A stretch of DNA of 64,000 nucleotides. Source: Natranaerovirga hydrolytica (GTDB taxonomy: Bacteria > Bacillota > Clostridia > Lachnospirales > DSM-24629). The notes below the pieces were generated by a model. It was not told where the DNA came from. It saw only the letters and a list, made by a program, of their open reading frames with translations, and made no database searches. Within the stretch, counting starts at the first letter, position 1, and every line of letters begins with the position of its first letter. A program made the position numbers and the translations under genes. This document shows positions 18,202 to 24,877 of this stretch, piece by piece. The stretch lies in the NCBI RefSeq assembly GCF_004339095.1, contig NZ_SMGQ01000012.1, positions 124,001-188,000 of the forward strand, given 5' to 3'.

Positions 18202-18852
18202 ATGAAGATGAAAAAACCTAACATACCAATCGATATTGAGTTTGAAAAAGACTTCTTAGGGCTAGTAGAAATAGCACAGACTGAAGAGATGGATATAGAC
18301 AAAAAGCATATAAAAGATGTGTTCATTTCGGATCACAATATGTCCGGTCTTGGTTTTTCCAATATTGTATTTGAGAATTGCAGAGTTATGAATTGTGCAA
18401 TGGAAAAAACAAGTTTTGTAGATGTGATATTTAAAAACTGTGATTTCTCTAATAGTAACTTTACCAGCAGTTATTTTAATCGTTGTGAGATCACATCAAG
18501 CAAATGGATGGGGGCTAATTTTACCAATAGTGTTATTAAACATACGGCTATTCAAAGTTCCAATTACCAATATGCCAATTACAATCAATCAACGTTTACA
18601 GATGTCAATATGTTTGAAAGTGATATGAGCTATGCCAGCTTAACGGCATGTCTATTTAAAAACCTTGAGTTAAACAATATGCGTTTTATTAACACTAACT
18701 TTTTTAAAACACCACTTAAAAACATGGATTTCTCAGAAAGTCACTTAGAAGGCATAATCGTATCTGACACAAATGCAGAATTAAAAGGCGCTAGGGTAAA
18801 CATATACCAAGCAGTTGACTTAGCAAAATTATTAGGTGTCATTGTAAAATAA
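18202..18852 (+). CDS. Pentapeptide-repeat protein, candidate orphan immunity gene
   Basis: 216 residues from the ATG at 18202, chosen because AAGGAGA (18190-18196) precedes it; the 24 codons before it are rhs debris. From about residue 40 on the chain is pentapeptide repeats of type A(D/N)(L/F)xx, for example FKNCDFSNSNFTSSYF and FINTNFFKTPLKNMDF, forming a right-handed quadrilateral beta-helix. Some relatives mimic DNA and protect gyrase (Qnr/MfpA), but the general family has many roles. In this place, behind the rhs debris of a deleted toxin, an immunity or self-protection role is plausible but unproven. No signal peptide, so cytosolic. Confidence 0.8.
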   Translation: MKMKKPNIPIDIEFEKDFLGLVEIAQTEEMDIDKKHIKDVFISDHNMSGLGFSNIVFENCRVMNCAMEKTSFVDVIFKNCDFSNSNFTSSYFNRCEITSSKWMGANFTNSVIKHTAIQSSNYQYANYNQSTFTDVNMFESDMSYASLTACLFKNLELNNMRFINTNFFKTPLKNMDFSESHLEGIIVSDTNAELKGARVNIYQAVDLAKLLGVIVK

Positions 18853-18860
18853 ATAAGCAA

Positions 18861-18880
18861 TAGGGACACTTCTCAAAAAC
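18861..18880 (+). repeat. REP-like half-site, ACACTTCTC type
   Basis: TAGGGACACTTCTCAAAAAC directly downstream of the pentapeptide gene. Single arm, no matching right arm nearby. Confidence 0.7.
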
Positions 18881-18940
18881 CATCAAAAAAACATAAAAAG
18901 TATAAGTTGAATTTTTTTACAAATGTTTTAAAACTTTTTC

Positions 18941-19011
18941 TTGACAAATTAAAGTGAAAAGCATAAGATGTTATTAAATAAGTTTTTAATAAGAGTTAAA
19001 AACTTATTTAA
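18941..19011 (+). promoter_or_regulatory. Promoter and perfect inverted-repeat operator of the ArsR/ABC operon
   Basis: TTGACA (18941-18946), 17-nt spacer, TAAGAT (18964-18969). Starting about five bases after the -10 box is a perfect 16-bp inverted repeat, TTAAATAAGTTTTTAA - N6 - TTAAAAACTTATTTAA (18974-19011). Its place across the start site suits repression by the ArsR-type regulator encoded 65 bp downstream. It could also fold as a hairpin followed by T-rich sequence. Confidence 0.65.
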
Positions 19012-19076
19012 TTTTTTCTTACAGTATTAAAAATGTATTTAATATGAATATAAAATAATTTTAATGGAGTGGTCCG

Positions 19077-20147
19077 ATGAAAAAGAAAAAAATTATATTG
19101 GGAACAGATAGACCTGGAGAATTTATAATGAGTTTGGTACGAATTGCATCGGTGAACGGTAAGGAATGGACATCAGAAGATGAAGTCAAAGCATTCGCTG
19201 AAGAATATGGTATTGAATTAGATAAAGACATTCAGAGATTTATACAAACAGTACAAAGTGCATTAGATGAAAAGCATAAGACTTTGTTAGATAAATATTT
19301 TGCCCAGTCACCATTTGCCATTGGGTTAGCCTTAATAGAAGATTACCAGTCTGTAGAAAGCTTCATATCAAAAATTAAAAATCTAACCCATACAGAGTTG
19401 GCTTATTATCTGTTAGTTACTTGGTCAGAGGTGCATTTTGGAAAAGAAGAATTAGAAAGTATTATGAATAAAAAAAATATGATCAGTTGGGTTGAGAATA
19501 ATTTTTCAGTATCAGAAAAAGGAAAATGGCAAATTATGAAAATCATATACTGCCCAGAAGAAGTGAAGGAAGAATTGGTTGAATTCTTTACGTATTATTA
19601 TGAGACATTTTATAAAGCAATAGAAGAAGAAATAATGATTAAATTAGAACAACATATTCAAAGTCATAAAGAAACATTAGAGAAAGCTTTTTTACAAGAT
19701 TATATGGATATGCTTTCTGTTGAAGGTCAAGAAAGTTTTTGGTCTTCAGAAGAAGCTGTAGAAGTTTTAGTAAGTTATTTTATTGAAATAGGCAGCGCTT
19801 ACTCCAGTGGAGGCGAAGGTTTTGTAATTGGTTATCGTTTTAATGAACTTGTTGATAAAGTATTCAATAGAGAACAAGAACTTCTTAAATACACAACATT
19901 GTTTAAGGTATTATCTGATGAGACACGATTAAAAGTATTGTTACAGATCAATGAAGGGTCTAAATATCTGGCCGAATTAGCAGAGATTATGGAGAGTAGC
20001 ACACCTGCTATTAAATATCATTTAAACAAACTGTTTTTGGCAGGGTTAATAGAAGTAGAGCACACAGACAGTCGAATCTATTATCAAGTTAAAAAGGAAA
20101 AGTTTGATCAATTTACTAAAGATGTACAAAAAGTATTTTTATCATAA
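19077..20147 (+). CDS. ArsR-family winged-helix regulator with long N-terminal extension
   Basis: 356 residues, much longer than a minimal ArsR repressor (about 100). The C-terminal 85 residues are the winged helix: LFKVLSDETRLKVLLQI, YLAELAEIMESSTPAIKYHLNKL as recognition helices, and the wing LIEVEHTDSRIYYQV. The first 260 residues are an acidic alpha-helical domain of a kind seen in Firmicutes ArsR proteins next to ABC exporters; I do not know its ligand. ATG preceded by GGAG (19067-19070). It is followed by an ABC ATPase and permease, so it probably controls that exporter and itself through the inverted repeat upstream. Confidence 0.85.
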   Translation: MKKKKIILGTDRPGEFIMSLVRIASVNGKEWTSEDEVKAFAEEYGIELDKDIQRFIQTVQSALDEKHKTLLDKYFAQSPFAIGLALIEDYQSVESFISKIKNLTHTELAYYLLVTWSEVHFGKEELESIMNKKNMISWVENNFSVSEKGKWQIMKIIYCPEEVKEELVEFFTYYYETFYKAIEEEIMIKLEQHIQSHKETLEKAFLQDYMDMLSVEGQESFWSSEEAVEVLVSYFIEIGSAYSSGGEGFVIGYRFNELVDKVFNREQELLKYTTLFKVLSDETRLKVLLQINEGSKYLAELAEIMESSTPAIKYHLNKLFLAGLIEVEHTDSRIYYQVKKEKFDQFTKDVQKVFLS

Positions 20148-20177
20148 ATAAAAATTAAAAAAAGGAAGGTGTTGTAT

Positions 20178-21149
20178 ATGGTTATTGATATTCAAAATCT
20201 AAGTAAAATTTATACGAGAAAAAAGAAACCGCCAGTAGTGGCTAATGATAACCTTTCATTGGCATTAGAAGAAGGAGAAATATTAGGCCTTCTAGGTCAT
20301 AATGGGGCAGGAAAAACAACCCTTGTAAACCAAATACTTGGCTTAACAAAGCCTACAAATGGAGACATTATGGTAATGGGAGAATCTGTAATGAGTGATC
20401 CTAAGAGGGCAAGACAGTTATGTTCGGTCCAACCCCAATCTCAAGTGCCCCTTTCTTTTCTTACACCTGAGCAAGCAGTTTTAACAATGGGGAAAATGCG
20501 CGGGGGTAAAGAAAAAGACATAAAAAATAGAATGAAAAATCTTTTTCAATCGTTAGACATAGAAGAATGGGCCAAAACAGAAGGTGAAAAACTATCAGGT
20601 GGTATTCAGCGTCTAACAGCCTTTTGTATGGCCATTGTTAATCCAGGTAAAATTGTTATTCTTGATGAACCCACCAATGACATTGACGCTGTTCGAAGAC
20701 GTTATCTGTGGGAAGAAATACGTCAATTGACTCAAAAAGGTTCTTCCGTTATTTTAGTTACTCATAATGTATTAGAAGCAGAGAAAGCAGTAGATAGGGT
20801 GGCTATTTTACATCAAGGAAAACTTCTAGCAAAAGGAAAACCCTCTGAAATCAAACAAACAGTTAATCGACAATTACGTATGGAGATAAATTTAGCGATG
20901 GAACCAGAGAATATAAATTTGCCTAGTTGGATTTTGTCACACCACATGGATAAAGAAAGACTAACTCTTTCATTGGAACAATCCTCAGTGCCAATAGCTA
21001 TTGAATGGGCTCAGTCAAACATTGTTGAAGGGAAAATCAATGACTATTCTCTATCGCCCTCAAGCCTTGAAGATGTCTATGTAAAACTAACAGGTGGGCG
21101 ATCAATAGAGGAACCCAATAAACTTGTGTCAGGAGGGTTATCGTTATGA
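20178..21149 (+). CDS. ABC transporter ATP-binding protein (exporter type)
   Basis: 323 residues from the ATG at 20178, which lies eight bases after AAGGAAGG; a GTG at 20169 overlaps that site and is unlikely. Walker A GHNGAGKTT (residues 40-48), signature LSGGIQR, Walker B IVILDEPT and switch His in VTHN are all present. The C-terminal extension of about 100 residues is typical of ABC-2 type exporters for drugs, peptides or lipids. It overlaps the permease gene by four bases. Substrate unknown. Confidence 0.92.
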   Translation: MVIDIQNLSKIYTRKKKPPVVANDNLSLALEEGEILGLLGHNGAGKTTLVNQILGLTKPTNGDIMVMGESVMSDPKRARQLCSVQPQSQVPLSFLTPEQAVLTMGKMRGGKEKDIKNRMKNLFQSLDIEEWAKTEGEKLSGGIQRLTAFCMAIVNPGKIVILDEPTNDIDAVRRRYLWEEIRQLTQKGSSVILVTHNVLEAEKAVDRVAILHQGKLLAKGKPSEIKQTVNRQLRMEINLAMEPENINLPSWILSHHMDKERLTLSLEQSSVPIAIEWAQSNIVEGKINDYSLSPSSLEDVYVKLTGGRSIEEPNKLVSGGLSL

Positions 21150-21877
21150 GTATAATCAATCAAATTAAATATGTATTTATATGGCAGTTTCATAAAAATT
21201 CAGGGTACTTAATATTCTTTGCTATTTTGCAAACCATATTGGCACTAGGGATTGTAATTGGATTTAATTACCTATTGTCTAATCCTGGTCAAAATGAAGT
21301 GCTCTTTCTAGCCACAGGTGCACCAACCATTGTGTTAATAACAACAGGATTGGTCATGTTGCCACAGCAAAATTCAAGTGCAAAAACAGAAGGATATATT
21401 GATTTTATGAGAACTTGGCCTATTAATAGAGGAGCCATTATGATAGCAGATACAATTATTTGGTTATTGATTACAATACCTGCTATTGGAATATCTTCTA
21501 TATTTGCTCACTTTGTTTATCAACCAGGCTTTGATGTTTCTTGGACCATTTTACCAGCATTATTATTAACGGCTTTAACATCAATTGGTATTGGCTATGG
21601 CTTTTCATTTGTATTGCCACAAAATGCTACAATGATGTTAACACAATTGTTAGTATTTGGGTCATTAATGTTCTCACCCATTAATTTTCCAATGGAAAAT
21701 TTGCCTTCATTATTACAAAGCATTCATAGAGTGTTACCCCTATATTCTATGGCAGAAGTAGTCCGAGGCTCTTTAGCGCAATCAACTTTTACAGTGGACT
21801 TTAGTCATTATATTATTTTAAGTGCATGGTGCTTGTTAGGCTATATCACATCAATAAAAATACTGAACAGAAATTAA
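21146..21877 (+). CDS. ABC-2 type permease
   Basis: 243 residues with six predicted membrane segments, starting at an ATG that overlaps the ATPase stop (ATGA). The layout matches the ABC-2 membrane family: about 20 residues before the first segment, a loop containing KTEGYIDFMRTWPI and a segment with the pattern NATMMLTQLLVFGSLMFSP. With the ATPase it forms an exporter, probably a homodimer. Controlled with the ArsR gene as a three-gene operon that ends at the hairpin at 21882. Confidence 0.88.
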   Translation: MSIINQIKYVFIWQFHKNSGYLIFFAILQTILALGIVIGFNYLLSNPGQNEVLFLATGAPTIVLITTGLVMLPQQNSSAKTEGYIDFMRTWPINRGAIMIADTIIWLLITIPAIGISSIFAHFVYQPGFDVSWTILPALLLTALTSIGIGYGFSFVLPQNATMMLTQLLVFGSLMFSPINFPMENLPSLLQSIHRVLPLYSMAEVVRGSLAQSTFTVDFSHYIILSAWCLLGYITSIKILNRN

Positions 21878-21881
21878 AAGC

Positions 21882-21927
21882 AAAAATGGATTCGTATCAG
21901 CCAAACCGATACCAATCCATTTTTTTG
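21882..21927 (+). terminator. Intrinsic terminator of the ArsR/ABC operon
   Basis: Arms AAAAATGGATTcGTATC and GATACcAATCCATTTTT around a short loop, followed by a T run. Confidence 0.85.
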
Positions 21928-21938
21928 TAAAAGTGTAA

Positions 21939-21960
21939 TAGGGACAGTTCTCAAAAATAA
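21939..21960 (+). repeat. REP-like half-site, ACAGTTCTC type
   Basis: TAGGGACAGTTCTCAAAAAT just behind the operon terminator, without a full right arm. Confidence 0.7.
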
Positions 21961-22086
21961 TCAAAATTTAAAGATACCATTAAGTTGTGAAGTTATAAAA
22001 AGTATAGTATGATTGGAATGAAAAATGATTCAAGATGAATGGTTTTGACGACTCAGTCAATGGTACAAAGATAAAGGAGGCTTAAA

Positions 22087-22587
22087 GTGAATATAGAAGA
22101 GGGTTTACTGTTAATATTTTTTTTGTTCCTTATTATTTTGCAAGTTAAACGTATAAAACAAATAGAAATTTTTTCAAAAAGGACATATTTAGAAAAAATG
22201 GCAGTAGGAATTGGGATATTGATACTTATTGCTAGTGTATATTTTTATGCTAATGAATGGACTCATTATATCATGGGGGTATTAGGGGTTGTAACGTTTA
22301 TAACACTGTTCTTTGAACAAGGTATATCTGCTAAGGGGTTCCATTTAATGCATCCTCGTTATAGATGGTTACAGGATTATGTAATAAAATGGGAAGAAAT
22401 ACATAAAATAACCATCATTATAACGGAGAAAGAGAGATTGAAAATTGAATGGGTATCAACGTTATTTGGAAAACCAAAATTTTATTTTGATAAAAGGGAA
22501 TACCATAGAATACTGACCATCATAAAAGAACATATACCAGATAAAGTGATATTAGAAGTAATCGAAAATAACAAACAAATACAATAG
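22087..22587 (+). CDS. Small membrane protein with cytosolic PH-like C-terminus (DUF5673-like)
   Basis: 166 residues from a GTG start preceded by AAGGAGG (22074-22080). Three hydrophobic segments (about residues 6-19, 38-55 and 60-77) are followed by a soluble domain of about 85 residues with VIKWEEIHKITI and a YFDKREYHRIL segment. That order is seen in small Firmicutes membrane proteins of the DUF5673 type. Function unknown. The stop codon TAG is shared with the first bases of the REP-like repeat that follows. Confidence 0.7.
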   Translation: MNIEEGLLLIFFLFLIILQVKRIKQIEIFSKRTYLEKMAVGIGILILIASVYFYANEWTHYIMGVLGVVTFITLFFEQGISAKGFHLMHPRYRWLQDYVIKWEEIHKITIIITEKERLKIEWVSTLFGKPKFYFDKREYHRILTIIKEHIPDKVILEVIENNKQIQ

Positions 22588-22680
22588 GGACAGTTCTCAA
22601 AAATAATCTAAATTAATTTTGAGAACTTTTTTTAACTAAATTACTGGATAATTTTGAGGGTTTTTGAGAACTGTCCCCTA
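22585..22680 (+). repeat. REP-like repeat with one left arm and two right arms
   Basis: Left arm TAGGGACAGTTCTCAAAAAT (22586-22605), a truncated right arm ATTTTGAGAACTTTTTTT (22615-22632) and a full right arm TTTTTGAGAACTGTCCCCTA (22661-22680). It looks like one hairpin unit interrupted by or fused to a second. Confidence 0.75.
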
Positions 22681-22767
22681 AAAGTTTCGATAAAGTTTGA
22701 AAAAGTGGTCAGATTTTTAGAAGAGCAAACGAATTAATAGATAGAAAGACAAAAGGAGGTTAAGGTT

Positions 22768-23316
22768 GTGGAGGATATAAAAGTATTAGCGTTATGCAAA
22801 AAAAATCCTAATGAAGGATTAGAACACATTATAGATCAGTATACCCCTCTAATTCATAGCATTGTAGCAAGAAAAATTGAAACAGTAGGGACCTTAGAAG
22901 ATGTAAAAGAATGTGTTAGCGATGTGTTTGTAGATTTTTACCAACAATTAGATGAAATTAATCTAGAAAAAGGTTCCATAAAGGCGTATTTAGCAATGAT
23001 AGCAAATCATAAAGCCATTGATCAGTATAGAAAAATGATTAAAAAGCTTAAAAAAACAGTTAGTAATGAAGATTTGTTAGAATTTGAAGATATTCATACC
23101 AATACGGAACAAAGCGTCTTAGATAAAGAAGAAAGAGCTTTATTGTTACAGGCAATTGATGGCCTTGGAGAGCCAGACAAAGAAATTTTTATTAGAAAAT
23201 ATTATCTCAGACAACAAACCAAAGAAATTGCAAACATTCTACAGTTAAAAGATAATACGGTAGATAAAAAAGTTTCAAGAGGTTTAAAAAAATTAAAAAT
23301 TCTATTGGGAGGTTAA
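22768..23316 (+). CDS. Sigma-70 family (ECF-like) RNA polymerase sigma factor
   Basis: 182 residues from a GTG with AAAGGAGGT seven bases upstream. Region 2 is visible as LEDVKECVSDVFVDFYQQL and AYLAMIANHKAIDQYRK. Region 4 is visible as TKEIANILQLKDNTVDKKVSRGLKKLK, the helix-turn-helix for the -35 element. Region 3 is absent, as in ECF factors. The next gene, four bases downstream, encodes a membrane protein with a cytosolic N-terminus, the usual anti-sigma arrangement. The stimulus is unknown. Confidence 0.9.
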   Translation: MEDIKVLALCKKNPNEGLEHIIDQYTPLIHSIVARKIETVGTLEDVKECVSDVFVDFYQQLDEINLEKGSIKAYLAMIANHKAIDQYRKMIKKLKKTVSNEDLLEFEDIHTNTEQSVLDKEERALLLQAIDGLGEPDKEIFIRKYYLRQQTKEIANILQLKDNTVDKKVSRGLKKLKILLGG

Positions 23317-23320
23317 AATT

Positions 23321-24766
23321 ATGGAAAAGAAGGTTAGACAACTTATGAAAGAATTAAATTTAAAAGAAACACAAAATTTATTAAATACATTTGAAGAAAC
23401 CAATCACATAGATAAAAAGTATAAAGACGATATAAAAGAAAAAGTCAATGAAAAAGTGGGTCAAGGAAATACAAAAAAACCAGTTGTCAATATAAAGGAA
23501 GAAGATGTAATCAAATATAACAAGGCAAAAAAGAAACACAATTTTAAATGGCAACAATACGCAGCGTCCATTGCAATTGCTTTTACTTTTTTATTGGCAA
23601 TCTACAATAGTGACACGATTGTTCAAGGCTTTAATCGATTGTTTAACTTTATACCAGGTGTTGGGATTGTTGAAGAAGATCAAGAGTTATTGTATATATT
23701 AAAGGCGCCCAGTGTACTAGAAAATGATGAAGTGAAAGCTTCTATCACTACAGCCATAGCAACAAAAGACACAATGACCATCTCCTTAGATGTAACAAGA
23801 AAAAATATTACAGAAGAAGAGGCGTTAAAAGAAAAAGAAAAGCAGTGGGAAGAACTGCTTCGTACCAATGAACTTAAGGAAGAGAATATAACCTTAAGAA
23901 CAAATAACAAATCATTTGAAATATCTCAATGGCATAGTTCAGGAAGTGTTTTAGATACAAAGGTGACGTTTTTTGTAGAAATGGATGAAGACAATGTGAA
24001 TACAAGTCATACCTATACAATTGATTATGAAGCGTATGACATCAGTTTAGATTTTCAACTCATGGATATTGATCAGTATCAAGATTTAGAAATGTTAGGG
24101 CCTACAGATGTTTACAATAATATTAGTTTGACAGCAGTAGCAACAAAAGACGAAGATCAATTACAAGTTAATGTGTATCCGATCAATCATTCAAAATACC
24201 GTTTGAAAAGCTTTGATGTAGAATATGATTTAGAATATTTTAATCAAAAGCTGACTTTAGAAACAGAAACAGGTAACAAAACTTATACGTTACCTGGAAG
24301 TTATGGTAGCGGAATGAATGCAACCTACACGTTTGATGTGAGTGATGGTTCGAGTGAGTACAATTTAAACATTCCTTTTGTATTGGTGGAATCAGATGAA
24401 AAAGAAAAGATTTCATTACCCATACCAGAAGAGGGTGAAATAATAGATTTAAATGAGACACTTTCTTTTGAGAATAATGATCTGATCATCAGCAGTGTTG
24501 AAAGAGAAATTAATGAAGAGGGTTTTGGTTATGGGTATTTAAAAATCAATCTGGATTATAATAATTATGATGACAATCAAAGACTTGTTTGGGTACAATT
24601 CACTAGAAATCAATCAGAAGGTTGGTCTGAAGAATACGATAGTGACGGTAGACTGATTGCTATACAGTATGCCTTAGAAAAATCAGATAAAAATCGTTTA
24701 AGAATGGATGTGGTTCAACCCAACTATCTATTGATGAATGAATACAATTTACAACTCAATCATTAG
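23321..24766 (+). CDS. Membrane protein, probable anti-sigma factor (DUF4179-type)
   Basis: 481 residues. An 78-residue charged cytosolic N-terminus is followed by one membrane segment (about 79-96, AASIAIAFTFLLAI) and a large extracellular domain starting with FNRLFNFIPGVGIVEE, the hallmark of DUF4179 proteins that pair with ECF sigma factors. The outer part is beta-rich with two repeated halves. Spacing of four bases to the sigma gene indicates co-transcription and partnership. The gene ends inside a run of ATTAGG just before a REP hairpin. Confidence 0.82.
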   Translation: MEKKVRQLMKELNLKETQNLLNTFEETNHIDKKYKDDIKEKVNEKVGQGNTKKPVVNIKEEDVIKYNKAKKKHNFKWQQYAASIAIAFTFLLAIYNSDTIVQGFNRLFNFIPGVGIVEEDQELLYILKAPSVLENDEVKASITTAIATKDTMTISLDVTRKNITEEEALKEKEKQWEELLRTNELKEENITLRTNNKSFEISQWHSSGSVLDTKVTFFVEMDEDNVNTSHTYTIDYEAYDISLDFQLMDIDQYQDLEMLGPTDVYNNISLTAVATKDEDQLQVNVYPINHSKYRLKSFDVEYDLEYFNQKLTLETETGNKTYTLPGSYGSGMNATYTFDVSDGSSEYNLNIPFVLVESDEKEKISLPIPEEGEIIDLNETLSFENNDLIISSVEREINEEGFGYGYLKINLDYNNYDDNQRLVWVQFTRNQSEGWSEEYDSDGRLIAIQYALEKSDKNRLRMDVVQPNYLLMNEYNLQLNH

Positions 24767-24772
24767 GTTATT

Positions 24773-24829
24773 AGGGACAGTTCTCAAAAATAAAGCAATT
24801 TTTTTAAGCTATTTTTGAGAACTGTCCCT
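24773..24829. repeat. REP-like palindrome, ACAGTTCTC type
   Basis: AGGGACAGTTCTCAAAAATA and TATTTTTGAGAACTGTCCCT-type arms face each other around a 20-nt centre. It sits in the 110 bp between two same-strand genes and could also act as a terminator. Confidence 0.85.
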
Positions 24830-24877
24830 ATTCTTCTTTTATTTTTGATATAATGAAAAAAAGTTAGGAGGGTAAGT

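Noticed and set aside
1-18852. Intact second and third rhs toxins in the array
   Set aside because: Frameshifts, nonsense codons and large deletions interrupt every shell remnant; only tips and immunity genes are open.
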